A model generated the notes under the pieces. That model did no database searches. It saw nothing but the letters and a program-made list of their open reading frames with translations, and was not told the origin of the DNA. DNA of 64,000 nt, taken from Paraburkholderia largidicola. Lineage in GTDB: Bacteria; Pseudomonadota; Gammaproteobacteria; Burkholderiales; Burkholderiaceae. Every line of letters begins with the position of its first letter. Within the stretch, counting starts at the first letter, position 1. The position numbers and the translations under genes were made by a program. Shown piece by piece: positions 9,781 through 17,760 of the stretch. The stretch lies in the NCBI RefSeq assembly GCF_013426895.1, contig NZ_AP023175.1:1426001-1490000 (forward strand), given 5' to 3'.

Positions 9781-9865
9781 CAGTGCAACGAGGTGGATCA
9801 TACGGGTTTTCCCTGCATTTACAGGCTCCGCGGGCGTCCACGCGGCGGGCGTTGCGCGGGATTTA

Positions 9866-9880
9866 TATCACGTTAGCATA
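9866..9880. promoter_or_regulatory. TATCA-N5-GCATA site, putative MarR operator
   Basis: The left half and its flank (ATTTATATCA, 9861-9870) are identical to 11221-11230 upstream of the MarR gene. The right half is degenerate. It lies 85 bp upstream of the HPP-CBS start codon. Confidence 0.35.
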
Positions 9881-9964
9881 TATCCATGACGACAAGTTGT
9901 TTCCTTTCTGACAGCTTTTCCCTTAACTTACGCCTGCCCGTTTCCCTCACAACAGAACAATATC

Positions 9965-11152
9965 TTGACCCGTTCCCCTTTTTCCCAGTGGCTGGCGCGC
10001 TTTTATCCCGCCGCGATGAACGTCAAATGGCCCGAGCGCATGCGCTCGGCGCTCGGCGCGTTGATCGGCATTGCCTTCACGGGCGGCAGCATGCATCTGC
10101 TGCTCGGGCCGAACGTGAACATTCCGCTGCTGGTGGCGCCGATGGGGGCCTCGGCCGTTCTGCTGTTCGGCGTACCCGCCAGTCCGCTCGCGCAGCCGTG
10201 GTCGATCATCGGCGGCAATCTGGTGTCGGCGACCGTGGGCGTGGCCTGCGCGATGCTGATCTCCGACCCTGTCGCGGCAGCCGCGCTCGCGGTAGGCGTG
10301 GCGATCGCCGCGATGTTCGCGCTGCGCTGCGTGCATCCGCCGTCGGGCGCCGTGGCGTTGACTGCCGTGGTCGGCGGACCGGCCATTCACGCGCTCGGCT
10401 TTCGCTTCGTGCTCGAGCCGATTTTGATCCAGTCGGCGGCGCTGCTCGGCGCGGCGCTCGTCTATCACGCGGTGACGGGCCACCGCTACCCGCACGCGGT
10501 GCGCGCCGCGCCGTCCGTGCCGCAAGCGCCCGCATCCGGTAACAGCATCACGCGCGCCGACCTCGAAGCCGTGCTGAACCGGCGCGGCGAACTGCTCGAC
10601 ATCGACCCTGAAGACCTCGAAACACTGTTTCGTGAAACGCAGTTGCAGGCTTACGCGCGCACCTTCAGCGAACTGTCGTGCCGCGACGTGATGTCGGCCC
10701 CCGTCGTCAGCATCACGCCCGACACCACACTGCGCGCCGCAGCGGACCTGCTGCAACGCCACTCGATCAAGGCGCTGCCCGTCGTCGACAAACGTCAGCA
10801 CGTGGCCGGCATCGTCACGCGCGCCGATCTCGCGAACAAGCCGAAAAGCGCGGACCTGCGTCTGATGGAAGCGCTGTCGGCGCGTCTCTTCAAGCGCGAC
10901 GCGACACGCGGACGACTCGTCAGCACCGTCATGACGACGCACGTGCGCACCGTCTCGACCAGCACGCCAATTGTCGAACTCGTGCCGCTCTTCGCCGACG
11001 ACGGCCACCATCACATTCCCGTGGTCGATTCGCACGACAGGCTGGTCGGCATCATCACGCAATCCGATCTGATCGCGGGTCTGTACCGGCAGACGCAGAT
11101 GCAAGCTCAAGTTCAAGCACAGGCTCAGGCACAACAGCGCCCCGCGGCGTGA
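9965..11152 (+). CDS. HPP-family membrane protein with two CBS domains (395 aa)
   Basis: The N-terminal ~180 residues contain four or five hydrophobic helices and the HPP-family signature with CVHPPSGAVAL near residue 120. A soluble tail follows with a CBS pair (about 235-295, CRDVMSAPVVSITPDTTLRAA; and 310-380, VSTVMTTHVRTVSTSTPIVE). CBS pairs usually bind adenosyl nucleotides and gate transport; HPP proteins are suspected transporters, substrate unproven (some are nitrite carriers). The C-terminus is a Gln-rich tail (QAQVQAQAQAQQ). The TTG at 9965 gives MTRSPFSQWLARFYP; an ATG at 10016 is an alternative. It precedes a MarR gene and a ClC-CBS channel on the same strand. Confidence 0.85.
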   Translation: MTRSPFSQWLARFYPAAMNVKWPERMRSALGALIGIAFTGGSMHLLLGPNVNIPLLVAPMGASAVLLFGVPASPLAQPWSIIGGNLVSATVGVACAMLISDPVAAAALAVGVAIAAMFALRCVHPPSGAVALTAVVGGPAIHALGFRFVLEPILIQSAALLGAALVYHAVTGHRYPHAVRAAPSVPQAPASGNSITRADLEAVLNRRGELLDIDPEDLETLFRETQLQAYARTFSELSCRDVMSAPVVSITPDTTLRAAADLLQRHSIKALPVVDKRQHVAGIVTRADLANKPKSADLRLMEALSARLFKRDATRGRLVSTVMTTHVRTVSTSTPIVELVPLFADDGHHHIPVVDSHDRLVGIITQSDLIAGLYRQTQMQAQVQAQAQAQQRPAA

Positions 11153-11225
11153 GCGCAACCATCGCGCGCCGCTGAATCAACAATCCTGAAAATTCCGCAT
11201 GGCGAGGCGCAGGCATCGCCATTTA

Positions 11226-11240
11226 TATCATTTTGTGATA
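11226..11240. promoter_or_regulatory. Perfect inverted repeat TATCA-N5-TGATA, putative MarR operator
   Basis: TATCATTTTGTGATA lies 33 bp upstream of the MarR start codon within an AT-rich stretch. Spacing and position suit auto-repression. Two similar sites precede the HPP-CBS gene. Confidence 0.5.
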
Positions 11241-11272
11241 GATTTTTTGCTTTCCCTTGCGCGACTACCGAC

Positions 11273-11686
11273 ATGAAAGTTCTCACACGCACGTTGAACA
11301 AGGCCGACTACGAACAGCTCTCTGAGTTTCGCTATCAGATGCGGCGCTTCGAGCGCTTCTCCGAGCAGGCCGCGCAGGGCGAGGGCATTACGCCGCTGCA
11401 GTACCTGTTGCTGCTGCACATCAAGGGCTATCCCGATCGCGAATGGGCCACCATCGGCGAACTGGCCGAACGGCTGCAGGCGCAGCATCACGGCGTTGTC
11501 GCGCTGGTGTCGCGCTGCGAAGCGCTCGAACTGGTCAAGCGCAAGATCAGCGAGACCGACCGCCGCCAGGTCGAAGTGCATCTGCTGAAAGCGGGAGAAA
11601 AGGTGCTGGCGCGGCTTGCGGAACTGCATCGCGCGGAGTTGCGCTCGCTCAAGGGCGCATTCACGATTCCGCAAATCGATCTCTGA
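11273..11686 (+). CDS. MarR-family transcriptional regulator (137 aa)
   Basis: Normal-length MarR protein. The winged helix is at residues 40-105: ITPLQYLLLLHIKG, ATIGELAERLQAQHHGVVALVSRCEALELVKRK, and the wing SETDRRQVEVHL. The ATG at 11273 follows the palindrome at 11226-11240. It sits between two membrane genes that both carry CBS pairs, the HPP protein upstream and the ClC channel 46 bp downstream, and probably controls one or both. The ligand is unknown; the gene order suggests an ionic or stress signal, which is only inference. Confidence 0.9.
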   Translation: MKVLTRTLNKADYEQLSEFRYQMRRFERFSEQAAQGEGITPLQYLLLLHIKGYPDREWATIGELAERLQAQHHGVVALVSRCEALELVKRKISETDRRQVEVHLLKAGEKVLARLAELHRAELRSLKGAFTIPQIDL

Positions 11687-11732
11687 TTCCGGCCTCCAGT
11701 TAGCAAGCGACACCGTATTCGACACACCATTC

Positions 11733-13544
11733 ATGAGCGACAACTCTCACAAGCGGGACTTTTCCAGCAACGCGCGCTTGCCGGGCATTTCCGCGCTGGC
11801 GGCGGGCATCGGCTTACTCAGCACGCTGGCCGCGTTCGTGCTGCTGAGTCTGATTCATCTGTTCACGAACCTGTTTTTCTTCGGCAGCTTTTCGTTCGCT
11901 GACCGTTCGCCTTCGACGAATACGCTAGGCGCGTGGGTGATCGTGATTCCCGTGGTCGGCGGCCTGATCGTCGGCATGATGGCGCGCTTCGGCTCGGAGA
12001 AAATCCGCGGACACGGCATTCCCGAAGCGATCGAAGCCATTCTGTTCGGCAAGAGCCGCATGTCGCCGAAGGTCGCCGTGCTCAAGCCGCTGTCGTCGGG
12101 CATCGTGATCGGCAGCGGCGGCCCGTTCGGCGCGGAAGGCCCCATCATCATGACGGGCGGCGCGCTCGGCTCGCTGATCGCGCAGTGCGTGAAGGTGACG
12201 TCGGCGGAGCGCAAGACGCTGCTCGTCGCGGGCGCCGCCGCGGGCATGACGGCTGTGTTCGGCACGCCCGTCGCCGCCGTGCTGCTCGCCGTCGAACTGC
12301 TGCTGTTCGAATGGCGGCCGCGCAGCTTCTTGCCTGTCGCGTTGGCCTGCGCAGTGGCCGGTTTCGCGCGCGCGATCTTCTTCGGCACCGATCCCCTGTT
12401 TGCGCTCCAGACCGCGCCGCCGACGGCGATTTCGCTGTTCTCGTGCGTGATCGCGGGGCTGTTGTCGGGCGCACTGGCTTCGGGTCTGTCCGCTGCGCTC
12501 TACAAGACGGAAGACCTCTTTCACAAGCTGCCGCTGCACTGGATGTGGTGGCCGGCTATCGGCGGGCTGGCGGTGGGTATCGGCGGATTCATCGAGCCGC
12601 GTGCGCTCGGCGTCGGCTATGACGTGATCGGCGATCTGCTGCATCAACATATCGCGTTGCAGGTCGCGGTAGCGATTCTCGTCGTGAAGGCGGTGATCTG
12701 GGTGATCGCGCTCGGCTCCGGCACGTCGGGCGGCGTGCTCGCGCCGCTGCTGATGCTCGGCGCGGGGCTCGGCACCGTGCTCGGCCACGTGCTGCCCGGC
12801 AACGAGCCCGCGCTGTGGCCGCTCGTGTGCATGGCCGCGACGCTCGGCGCCACGCTCGGCGCGCCGCTGACGGCGATCGTATTCGCGTTCGGCCTCACGC
12901 ACGACAGCAACGCGCTATTGCCGCTGCTCGCTGCGACGCTGGTCGCGCACGGCTTCGCAACCGTCGTGATGAAGCGCTCGATCATGACCGAGAAGATCGC
13001 GCGGCGCGGTTATCACATTTATCGCGAGTACGGCGTCGATCCGCTCGAACGGCATTATGTGGACGAAGTAATGACGCAAAAGGTCGATTCGGTCAGCGGC
13101 GCGCTCAGCGTGCGCGACACGCTCACTGAGTATTTCGGCGCGACGCAGAAGCGGCGTGCGTATCCTGTCGTGCGCGCAAACGGCGCGGTGCTCGGCATCG
13201 TCGACCGCGCGATGCTCGATGCGGTGCGCGAAGGGGCGACGCCGCACACGCTCGATACGCCGCTCGCTGAGGTGCTGAAAGACATTTCGCTGGTCGTCGC
13301 GCTGCCCGACGAAACCTGCCGCCTCGTCGCGACGCGTCTGGCCGTGCACGATCTTGAACGGCTGCCTGTCGTCGTCGATCGCGATTCGATGCAACTGCTC
13401 GGCGTCGTGTCTCGCAGCGATCTCGTGAAGCCTTCCGTCGCGCACTTCGAAGAGGAGCACAAGCGCGAGCGCTTTCGGCGTCTGAGCTTCACGTCGGGCA
13501 AAAAGCATTTTCCGCCCGTGCGCAACTCGCGCCCGCACGGCTGA
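11733..13544 (+). CDS. ClC-family chloride channel/antiporter with C-terminal CBS pair (603 aa)
   Basis: Typical ClC membrane domain (about residues 20-440, many hydrophobic helices). It has the gating-glutamate motif GAEGP (E135) and the first selectivity loop as GHGIP (H94), where the best studied ClC proteins have Ser (GSGIP). A CBS pair follows (about 455-515, VDEVMTQKVDSVSGAL; 530-590). The start is the ATG at 11733 (MSDNSHKRDFSS), 46 bp after the MarR stop; the longer frame overlaps the MarR gene. The function would be anion transport across the inner membrane, possibly nucleotide-regulated. Confidence 0.92.
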   Translation: MSDNSHKRDFSSNARLPGISALAAGIGLLSTLAAFVLLSLIHLFTNLFFFGSFSFADRSPSTNTLGAWVIVIPVVGGLIVGMMARFGSEKIRGHGIPEAIEAILFGKSRMSPKVAVLKPLSSGIVIGSGGPFGAEGPIIMTGGALGSLIAQCVKVTSAERKTLLVAGAAAGMTAVFGTPVAAVLLAVELLLFEWRPRSFLPVALACAVAGFARAIFFGTDPLFALQTAPPTAISLFSCVIAGLLSGALASGLSAALYKTEDLFHKLPLHWMWWPAIGGLAVGIGGFIEPRALGVGYDVIGDLLHQHIALQVAVAILVVKAVIWVIALGSGTSGGVLAPLLMLGAGLGTVLGHVLPGNEPALWPLVCMAATLGATLGAPLTAIVFAFGLTHDSNALLPLLAATLVAHGFATVVMKRSIMTEKIARRGYHIYREYGVDPLERHYVDEVMTQKVDSVSGALSVRDTLTEYFGATQKRRAYPVVRANGAVLGIVDRAMLDAVREGATPHTLDTPLAEVLKDISLVVALPDETCRLVATRLAVHDLERLPVVVDRDSMQLLGVVSRSDLVKPSVAHFEEEHKRERFRRLSFTSGKKHFPPVRNSRPHG

Positions 13545-13583
13545 ATGACGAACAAAGGTCTATAGCAACATCAGTGAACCCAG

Positions 13584-13608
13584 CGAGCCGGAACAGCCTT
13601 CCGGCTCG
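13584..13608 (+). terminator. Hairpin after ClC gene
   Basis: A perfect 10-bp stem CGAGCCGGAA / TTCCGGCTCG with a 5-nt loop begins 40 bp after the ClC stop codon. No clear U-tract follows, so it could be a weak terminator or a 3'-end stabiliser. Confidence 0.45.
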
Positions 13609-13689
13609 TGACATCTAACTCCTCGAATCGTGCCCGAGCGCCTGCCCTTGCAGAAGAGGACAGACCGCACATCTTCGTGGAGGCATCAG

Positions 13690-14220
13690 ATGAAATCCGC
13701 ACGCTGGTTCCTGCTCACCGCGCTTGCACTTGCAGGCGCTCCCGCCTGGTCCCAGGGCTCAGGTCCAACCGATCCGCAAATCGCCGCGATCGTCGTCGCC
13801 GCGAATCAGGCCGATATCGACGCGGGCAAGCTCGCCGAATCGAAGACGCAATCGAAGGACGTGAAAGCGTTCGCGCAACAAATGGTCACGGATCACACGG
13901 GTGTCAACAAGGCGGCTGTCGATCTCGTTCACAAGCTCGGCGTCAAACCCGAAACGAATCCAACCAGCGACAGCCTCAAACAGGGCGGCGACGCGAACAT
14001 TGCGAATCTGAAGCCGCTGCAAGGCGTGAAATTCGATCGCGCGTATATCGATCATGAAGTCACGTATCACCAGAACGTGATCGATGCGCTCGACAAGACG
14101 CTGATACCGTCCGCGCAGAATGCCGAACTGAAAGCGCTGCTGGTGAAGGTCAGGCCCGCGTTCGTTGCGCATCTCGAACACGCGAAGATGGTGCAGGCCT
14201 CGCTGCCGCAAACGCAATGA
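13690..14220 (+). CDS. DUF4142 domain-containing exported protein (176 aa)
   Basis: Signal peptide MKSARWFLLTALALAGAPAWSQG, then a helical DUF4142-like domain with the family pattern of a diheme-less four-helix bundle (IAAIVVAANQADIDAGKLAESKTQ, VKAFAQQMVTDHTGVNKA, FDRAYIDHEVTYHQNVID). His and Asp/Glu residues recur in ferritin-like positions, but no metal has been shown. The ATG at 13690 was chosen because it begins the signal peptide. The stop overlaps the next start (ATGA), so it is coupled to the cupredoxin gene. The likely location is the periplasm; the role may be envelope stress, by inference from the neighbouring sigma factor. Confidence 0.85.
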   Translation: MKSARWFLLTALALAGAPAWSQGSGPTDPQIAAIVVAANQADIDAGKLAESKTQSKDVKAFAQQMVTDHTGVNKAAVDLVHKLGVKPETNPTSDSLKQGGDANIANLKPLQGVKFDRAYIDHEVTYHQNVIDALDKTLIPSAQNAELKALLVKVRPAFVAHLEHAKMVQASLPQTQ

Positions 14221-14549
14221 GCCGCGTACGCAACGCGGTGCTGCGCGGCATCGCAATGGCGTCGTACGTGTTCGCAGCGCCCGCGTTTGCCGGGGCCTAT
14301 GTCGTCACGATCGAACAGATGCGCTTCAATCCACCCACGCTGACCGTGCATCGCGGCGACGAAGTCGTGTGGGTCAACAAGGATTTCGTCGCGCACACGG
14401 CGAGTACCGACGCACAAGGCTTCGACTCCCGCAGCATCGCGCCCGACGCATCATGGCGCTTTCGGGTCGGCACGCCTGGACGCTATACGTACCGCTGCAT
14501 CTTTCATCCGACGATGCATGGCACACTGATCGTCGAACCGGCACCATGA
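14217..14549 (+). CDS. Exported cupredoxin (plastocyanin-like), 110 aa
   Basis: Signal peptide ending near AFA-G (residue 25), followed by a single cupredoxin domain (MRFNPPTLTVHRGDEVVWVN). The type-1 copper ligands are visible: H60 (FVAHTAST), C94, H97 and M100 in YRCIFHPTMHG. It would carry single electrons or bind copper in the periplasm. Its ATG overlaps the DUF4142 stop by 4 bp, and the ECF sigma gene begins only 4 bp after its stop, so the three form one operon. Confidence 0.88.
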   Translation: MSRVRNAVLRGIAMASYVFAAPAFAGAYVVTIEQMRFNPPTLTVHRGDEVVWVNKDFVAHTASTDAQGFDSRSIAPDASWRFRVGTPGRYTYRCIFHPTMHGTLIVEPAP

Positions 14550-14553
14550 CATT

Positions 14554-15273
14554 ATGAAGAGCGACACGATGAACGGCATGACGGCGCAAGCCGCTTCCAC
14601 GCCACGTTTCGACGACGATGCCGAAATCGTGCGCCGCATCGTCGCGGGCGACCGCACCGCATTCGAATTGCTGATGCGCCGCCACAACCGGCGCCTCTAT
14701 CGACTTGCGCGTGCCACGCTGCGCAACGACGCCGAAGCGGAAGACGCATTGCAGGACGCGTATCTGAACGCATATCGGTCCATCGCGCAGTTTCGCGGCG
14801 ATGCACGGCTCTTCACATGGCTCTCGCGTCTCGTGCTGAACGAATGCTTCGCGCGGATGCGCCGCGAAGCGCGGCGCCAGAATGTGCTGCCGATGCTGCA
14901 CGATTGCCCCGACGACGAGCACCTGTCATCCATCATGGACACGCTGAACGCCCACGACCGTCACACGCCCGACCAGGCGGCGTCACGCGCGGAAATTCGC
15001 GCGCTGCTCGAACGAAAACTCGATGCGCTGCCTTCCGGCTTTCGCACGGTATTCGTGCTGCGTTCGGTCGAAGAGATGAGCGTCGAAGAAACGGCGCAAT
15101 GCCTCGATATTCCCGAAGCCACGGTGCGCAGTCGTCACTTCAGGGCGAAAGTGCTGTTGCGCGAATCGCTTGCGGACGAAGTGGAAAGGTTAGGCCCGGA
15201 GCTATTCGAGTTCGGCGGCGCACATTGCGACCGCATCGTCGCTTCGGTGCTGACGCGATTGCGCGACGAGTAG
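14554..15273 (+). CDS. ECF-type RNA polymerase sigma factor (239 aa)
   Basis: Sigma-70 region 2 occupies about residues 28-100 (IVAGDRTAFELLMRRHNRRLYRLAR, DAEDALQDAYLNAYRSIAQFRGDARLFTWL). Region 4 is at about 160-215 (ALPSGFRTVFVLRSVEEMSVEETAQCLDIPEATVRSRHFRAK). The size is usual for the RpoE-like group. No anti-sigma gene with a membrane or zinc-binding pattern lies next to it, so control must come from elsewhere, from a distant anti-sigma, or from the exported proteins encoded upstream. Start ATG at 14554; ATGs at codons 6 and 9 are alternatives. Confidence 0.92.
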   Translation: MKSDTMNGMTAQAASTPRFDDDAEIVRRIVAGDRTAFELLMRRHNRRLYRLARATLRNDAEAEDALQDAYLNAYRSIAQFRGDARLFTWLSRLVLNECFARMRREARRQNVLPMLHDCPDDEHLSSIMDTLNAHDRHTPDQAASRAEIRALLERKLDALPSGFRTVFVLRSVEEMSVEETAQCLDIPEATVRSRHFRAKVLLRESLADEVERLGPELFEFGGAHCDRIVASVLTRLRDE

Positions 15274-15286
15274 CGGGAGAAACATC

Positions 15287-15640
15287 ATGGCGTGCAGACT
15301 CGGCTTGCTCGTGATCCTCACTTGCGCTGCCTCCCTGCTCAGCATCGCGGCGCAAGCGCAACGCATCCACATCGAATCAGGCACGTACGGCGCGAATTGC
15401 GGCGCAGCATCGGGCAACGCCACACGCGACCTCGCGAAGCGCTGCAACGAGCACGCAACTTGCCGCTACATCGTGAACACGCGGCTCGGTGCAACGCAAC
15501 GCGCGGCATGTGCGCGCGATTTCACAGCCGAATGGTCGTGCGACCACCGTGAGTTTCATCGCGCGATGTTGAGCGCCGAAGCAGGCAACGGCAGTTCGCT
15601 GATCCTCACATGCGTGCCTTCGACGGGCGCGGGCAAGTGA
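15287..15640 (+). CDS. Small secreted six-cysteine protein (117 aa)
   Basis: Signal peptide about residues 1-24 (LGLLVILTCAASLLSIAAQAQ). The mature part has six cysteines and the repeated feel of SUEL/rhamnose-lectin-like cysteine folds (IHIESGTYGANCGA, CRYIVNTRLG, CARDFTAEWSC). The last point is a tentative resemblance only. A good RBS (GGGAGAAAC) precedes the ATG at 15287, and it starts 13 bp after the sigma factor stop, so it is probably the last gene of that operon. Likely a periplasmic or secreted binding protein; function unknown. Confidence 0.7.
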   Translation: MACRLGLLVILTCAASLLSIAAQAQRIHIESGTYGANCGAASGNATRDLAKRCNEHATCRYIVNTRLGATQRAACARDFTAEWSCDHREFHRAMLSAEAGNGSSLILTCVPSTGAGK

Positions 15641-15655
15641 CCTGAACAACAAAGC

Positions 15656-17701
15656 TCAAAGATCCAGCGTCAAACTCACACTCTCCCCTTCGACAACAGG
15701 ATGCGCCATGCAGATCAACGCGCAACCTTCCGCGACTTCCGCTTCGATCTCGCCATCGTAAGCGACATGTCCCGACAACACTTTCGTCGAACAGGTGCCG
15801 CACATCCCTGAACGGCAACTCGATTGCGCTTCGATACCGAGTTTTTCCGCGAGTTCGAGCAGGCTGCCATGCTTCGGCAGCCATTGAATCGTGCGTTGCG
15901 AGCTCGCGAACGTCACCTGCGCGCCGCCTGCTTCGGTCTTTTCTTCAGCGACGGGTTCGGCCAGCGTCGGCGTGCGCTTCACGCTGGCGGGGCCGAACGC
16001 TTCGAAACGGATGCGTTCATCGGCGACATTCAATGCACGCAAACCTTCATACAGATCGCGCATGAACCGCTCGGGGCCGCACAGATAGAAGTCGTAGTCG
16101 TCGAACGGCAGCGCGCGTTTCAACGCGGCGACGTCCACGCGCCCTTGCGTGATGCCCTCGACAGGCTCGCTCGCTGCGCTGTCGAACAGATGCATCGACA
16201 CCGACGGATACCGCGCCGCCACGTCCTTAAGATGCGCGCTGAACGGTCGCTCGCGATCGCTGCGCGCGCCATGAAAGAAGAACAGACGTTTTGGCTGACC
16301 CTCGTCGGCAACGCGCGCGTTCAATGCGTGATGCAGCATCGCGACCATCGGTGTGATGCCGATGCCGGCGGAAATGAACACCGCCGGCCGCGAGCTCTGC
16401 GCGTCGAAGGCAAATGCGCCGCGCGGCGCCATCGCCTCGATTTCCGTGCCCGCCGCGAGATGATCGTGCAGCCAGTTCGACGCGATGCCCTCGCGCTTCA
16501 CGCTGATCCGGTAATGATGGGGATCATGCGCATCCGACAGCGTATAGGTGCGCGTCAACGGCGCATCGCGTCCTTCGACGGGTACGCGAATCGGCAGATA
16601 CTGGCCTGGCTGATACGCAGGCAACGGCGCGCCATCGGTGGCTTCGAAATAGAACGAGCGAATCGAAGGCGTCTCTTCGACGACGTGCGCCACCTTCAGC
16701 TTGTGCCACGGCGACGGGGCCGCCGCCTTGCGAATCGCCGCCGCGAACTGCGGCGCGTATTCGACGTCGGACCAGCGAAACGGCAGCACGCCTTTACTGC
16801 GCCGCACCTCCTGCACGTGAAAGCGCATCAGCCTCTCCGCGCCTTCGAAAGCGGCGAGTTCGGCACCCTGCCAGATGATCTCGGCGCGCACGGCCAGATA
16901 CAGCAGATCGCCGCTCGCGAAGTCGATGAACAACAAACCCGCGCGCGGAGCGTGCAGCAGGTTGCCGATCGTGTTGAAGAACTTGTTGCCGGTGAAGTCG
17001 GGTGTGGTGAGCGTGGCTGCGTCGTCGATGCGCACGAAGCCCGGCGCGCCGCCGCGATGCGACACGTCGACGCCGCGCGCCAGGCCCGCTTCATCCGCCA
17101 TATTCGCGCTCGCGATGAAGAAGGTGTCGGCGCGCGCGAGGAACGCGCGATCCGCGTCGCTCAGGTGCGTCGAGATTTCCTGCGGCACCGGGCCGCCGCC
17201 GACAGCACGGTCGATGAAGGTCGGCACGCGCCCCTGAATGTACTTCGCGCAGTTGCCGAAACTCTGCGTCACTTCGAGCGTCACCGTATCGCCTTCCACG
17301 CCCGTCACGACGCCGTTGATCCGGTTGCGCCGCCGCGTATGCGGCTGAATGCCGAGGCCGCCGATCATCGCGCCTGTCTGCCAGCGCGGACCGAGCGGAT
17401 CGCCGGGCAGCGCGCGGCTGTCGATGCGCAGCGTGCGCGCATCCGGCGACGACACGAATCCCGGTTCGCCCGTGCGCATCGTCGCCCAGGGCTGCCCGCT
17501 CGCATCGACGCCGCCGAACACCATGAACGGCTGCTGCGCGAAGAACTCGCGGTGCTGATCCGGCATGTAGCGCCGGATGCTGCGGCGGCCCGACGCGTTC
17601 GCCTGACTGTCCACGCCCGCGAGCCGCTGCGCGGCGAGTTCGTCGGCGTGAAACGGCGAGGTATCGAGACCCCAGCCGTTCAGAGGAATGAAATCGGACA
17701 T
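15656..17701 (-). CDS. PNPOx-like / ferredoxin-reductase / [2Fe-2S] ferredoxin fusion oxidoreductase (681 aa)
   Basis: Three modules in one chain. Residues about 40-310 are a pyridoxamine-5'-phosphate-oxidase-like FMN split barrel (FVRIDDAATLTTPDFTGNK, AGLLFIDFASGDLL). Residues about 345-570 are an FNR-type FAD/NAD(P)H reductase (TYTLSDA, GIGITPMVAMLHHAL, FYLCGPERFMRDLYEGL). Residues 595-681 are a plant-type [2Fe-2S] domain with C629, C634, C637 and C664 (CRSGMCGTCS, ALICMAHP). The start ATG at 17701 has AGGAG six bases upstream. It would shuttle electrons from NAD(P)H through FAD and Fe-S to the flavin domain; the substrate is unknown. It shares the strand with the GST gene upstream (59-bp gap), possibly one operon. 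Confidence 0.88.
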   Translation of the reverse strand: MSDFIPLNGWGLDTSPFHADELAAQRLAGVDSQANASGRRSIRRYMPDQHREFFAQQPFMVFGGVDASGQPWATMRTGEPGFVSSPDARTLRIDSRALPGDPLGPRWQTGAMIGGLGIQPHTRRRNRINGVVTGVEGDTVTLEVTQSFGNCAKYIQGRVPTFIDRAVGGGPVPQEISTHLSDADRAFLARADTFFIASANMADEAGLARGVDVSHRGGAPGFVRIDDAATLTTPDFTGNKFFNTIGNLLHAPRAGLLFIDFASGDLLYLAVRAEIIWQGAELAAFEGAERLMRFHVQEVRRSKGVLPFRWSDVEYAPQFAAAIRKAAAPSPWHKLKVAHVVEETPSIRSFYFEATDGAPLPAYQPGQYLPIRVPVEGRDAPLTRTYTLSDAHDPHHYRISVKREGIASNWLHDHLAAGTEIEAMAPRGAFAFDAQSSRPAVFISAGIGITPMVAMLHHALNARVADEGQPKRLFFFHGARSDRERPFSAHLKDVAARYPSVSMHLFDSAASEPVEGITQGRVDVAALKRALPFDDYDFYLCGPERFMRDLYEGLRALNVADERIRFEAFGPASVKRTPTLAEPVAEEKTEAGGAQVTFASSQRTIQWLPKHGSLLELAEKLGIEAQSSCRSGMCGTCSTKVLSGHVAYDGEIEAEVAEGCALICMAHPVVEGESVSLTLDL

Positions 17702-17760
17702 GTCAGGCTCCTGCAGGCAATACGTCAGCGTGTTGCGTCGTACGGAACCGCTCGTCGCTG

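Larger units (their letters stand above)
9615..9964. promoter_or_regulatory. 350-bp intergenic region between phasin and HPP-CBS genes
   Basis: No gene is supported here. It must hold the leftward phasin promoter and the rightward HPP-CBS promoter. It contains two of the three TATCA-N5-TGATA-like sites described separately (9766-9780 and 9866-9880). The 9860-9965 part is AT-rich compared with its surroundings, as expected for a promoter. Confidence 0.4.

Noticed and set aside
9886..10542. Alternative frame overlapping the HPP-CBS gene start
   Set aside because: Translation turns into Arg-rich nonsense after the first 30 codons, whereas the chosen frame shows HPP helices and CBS domains.
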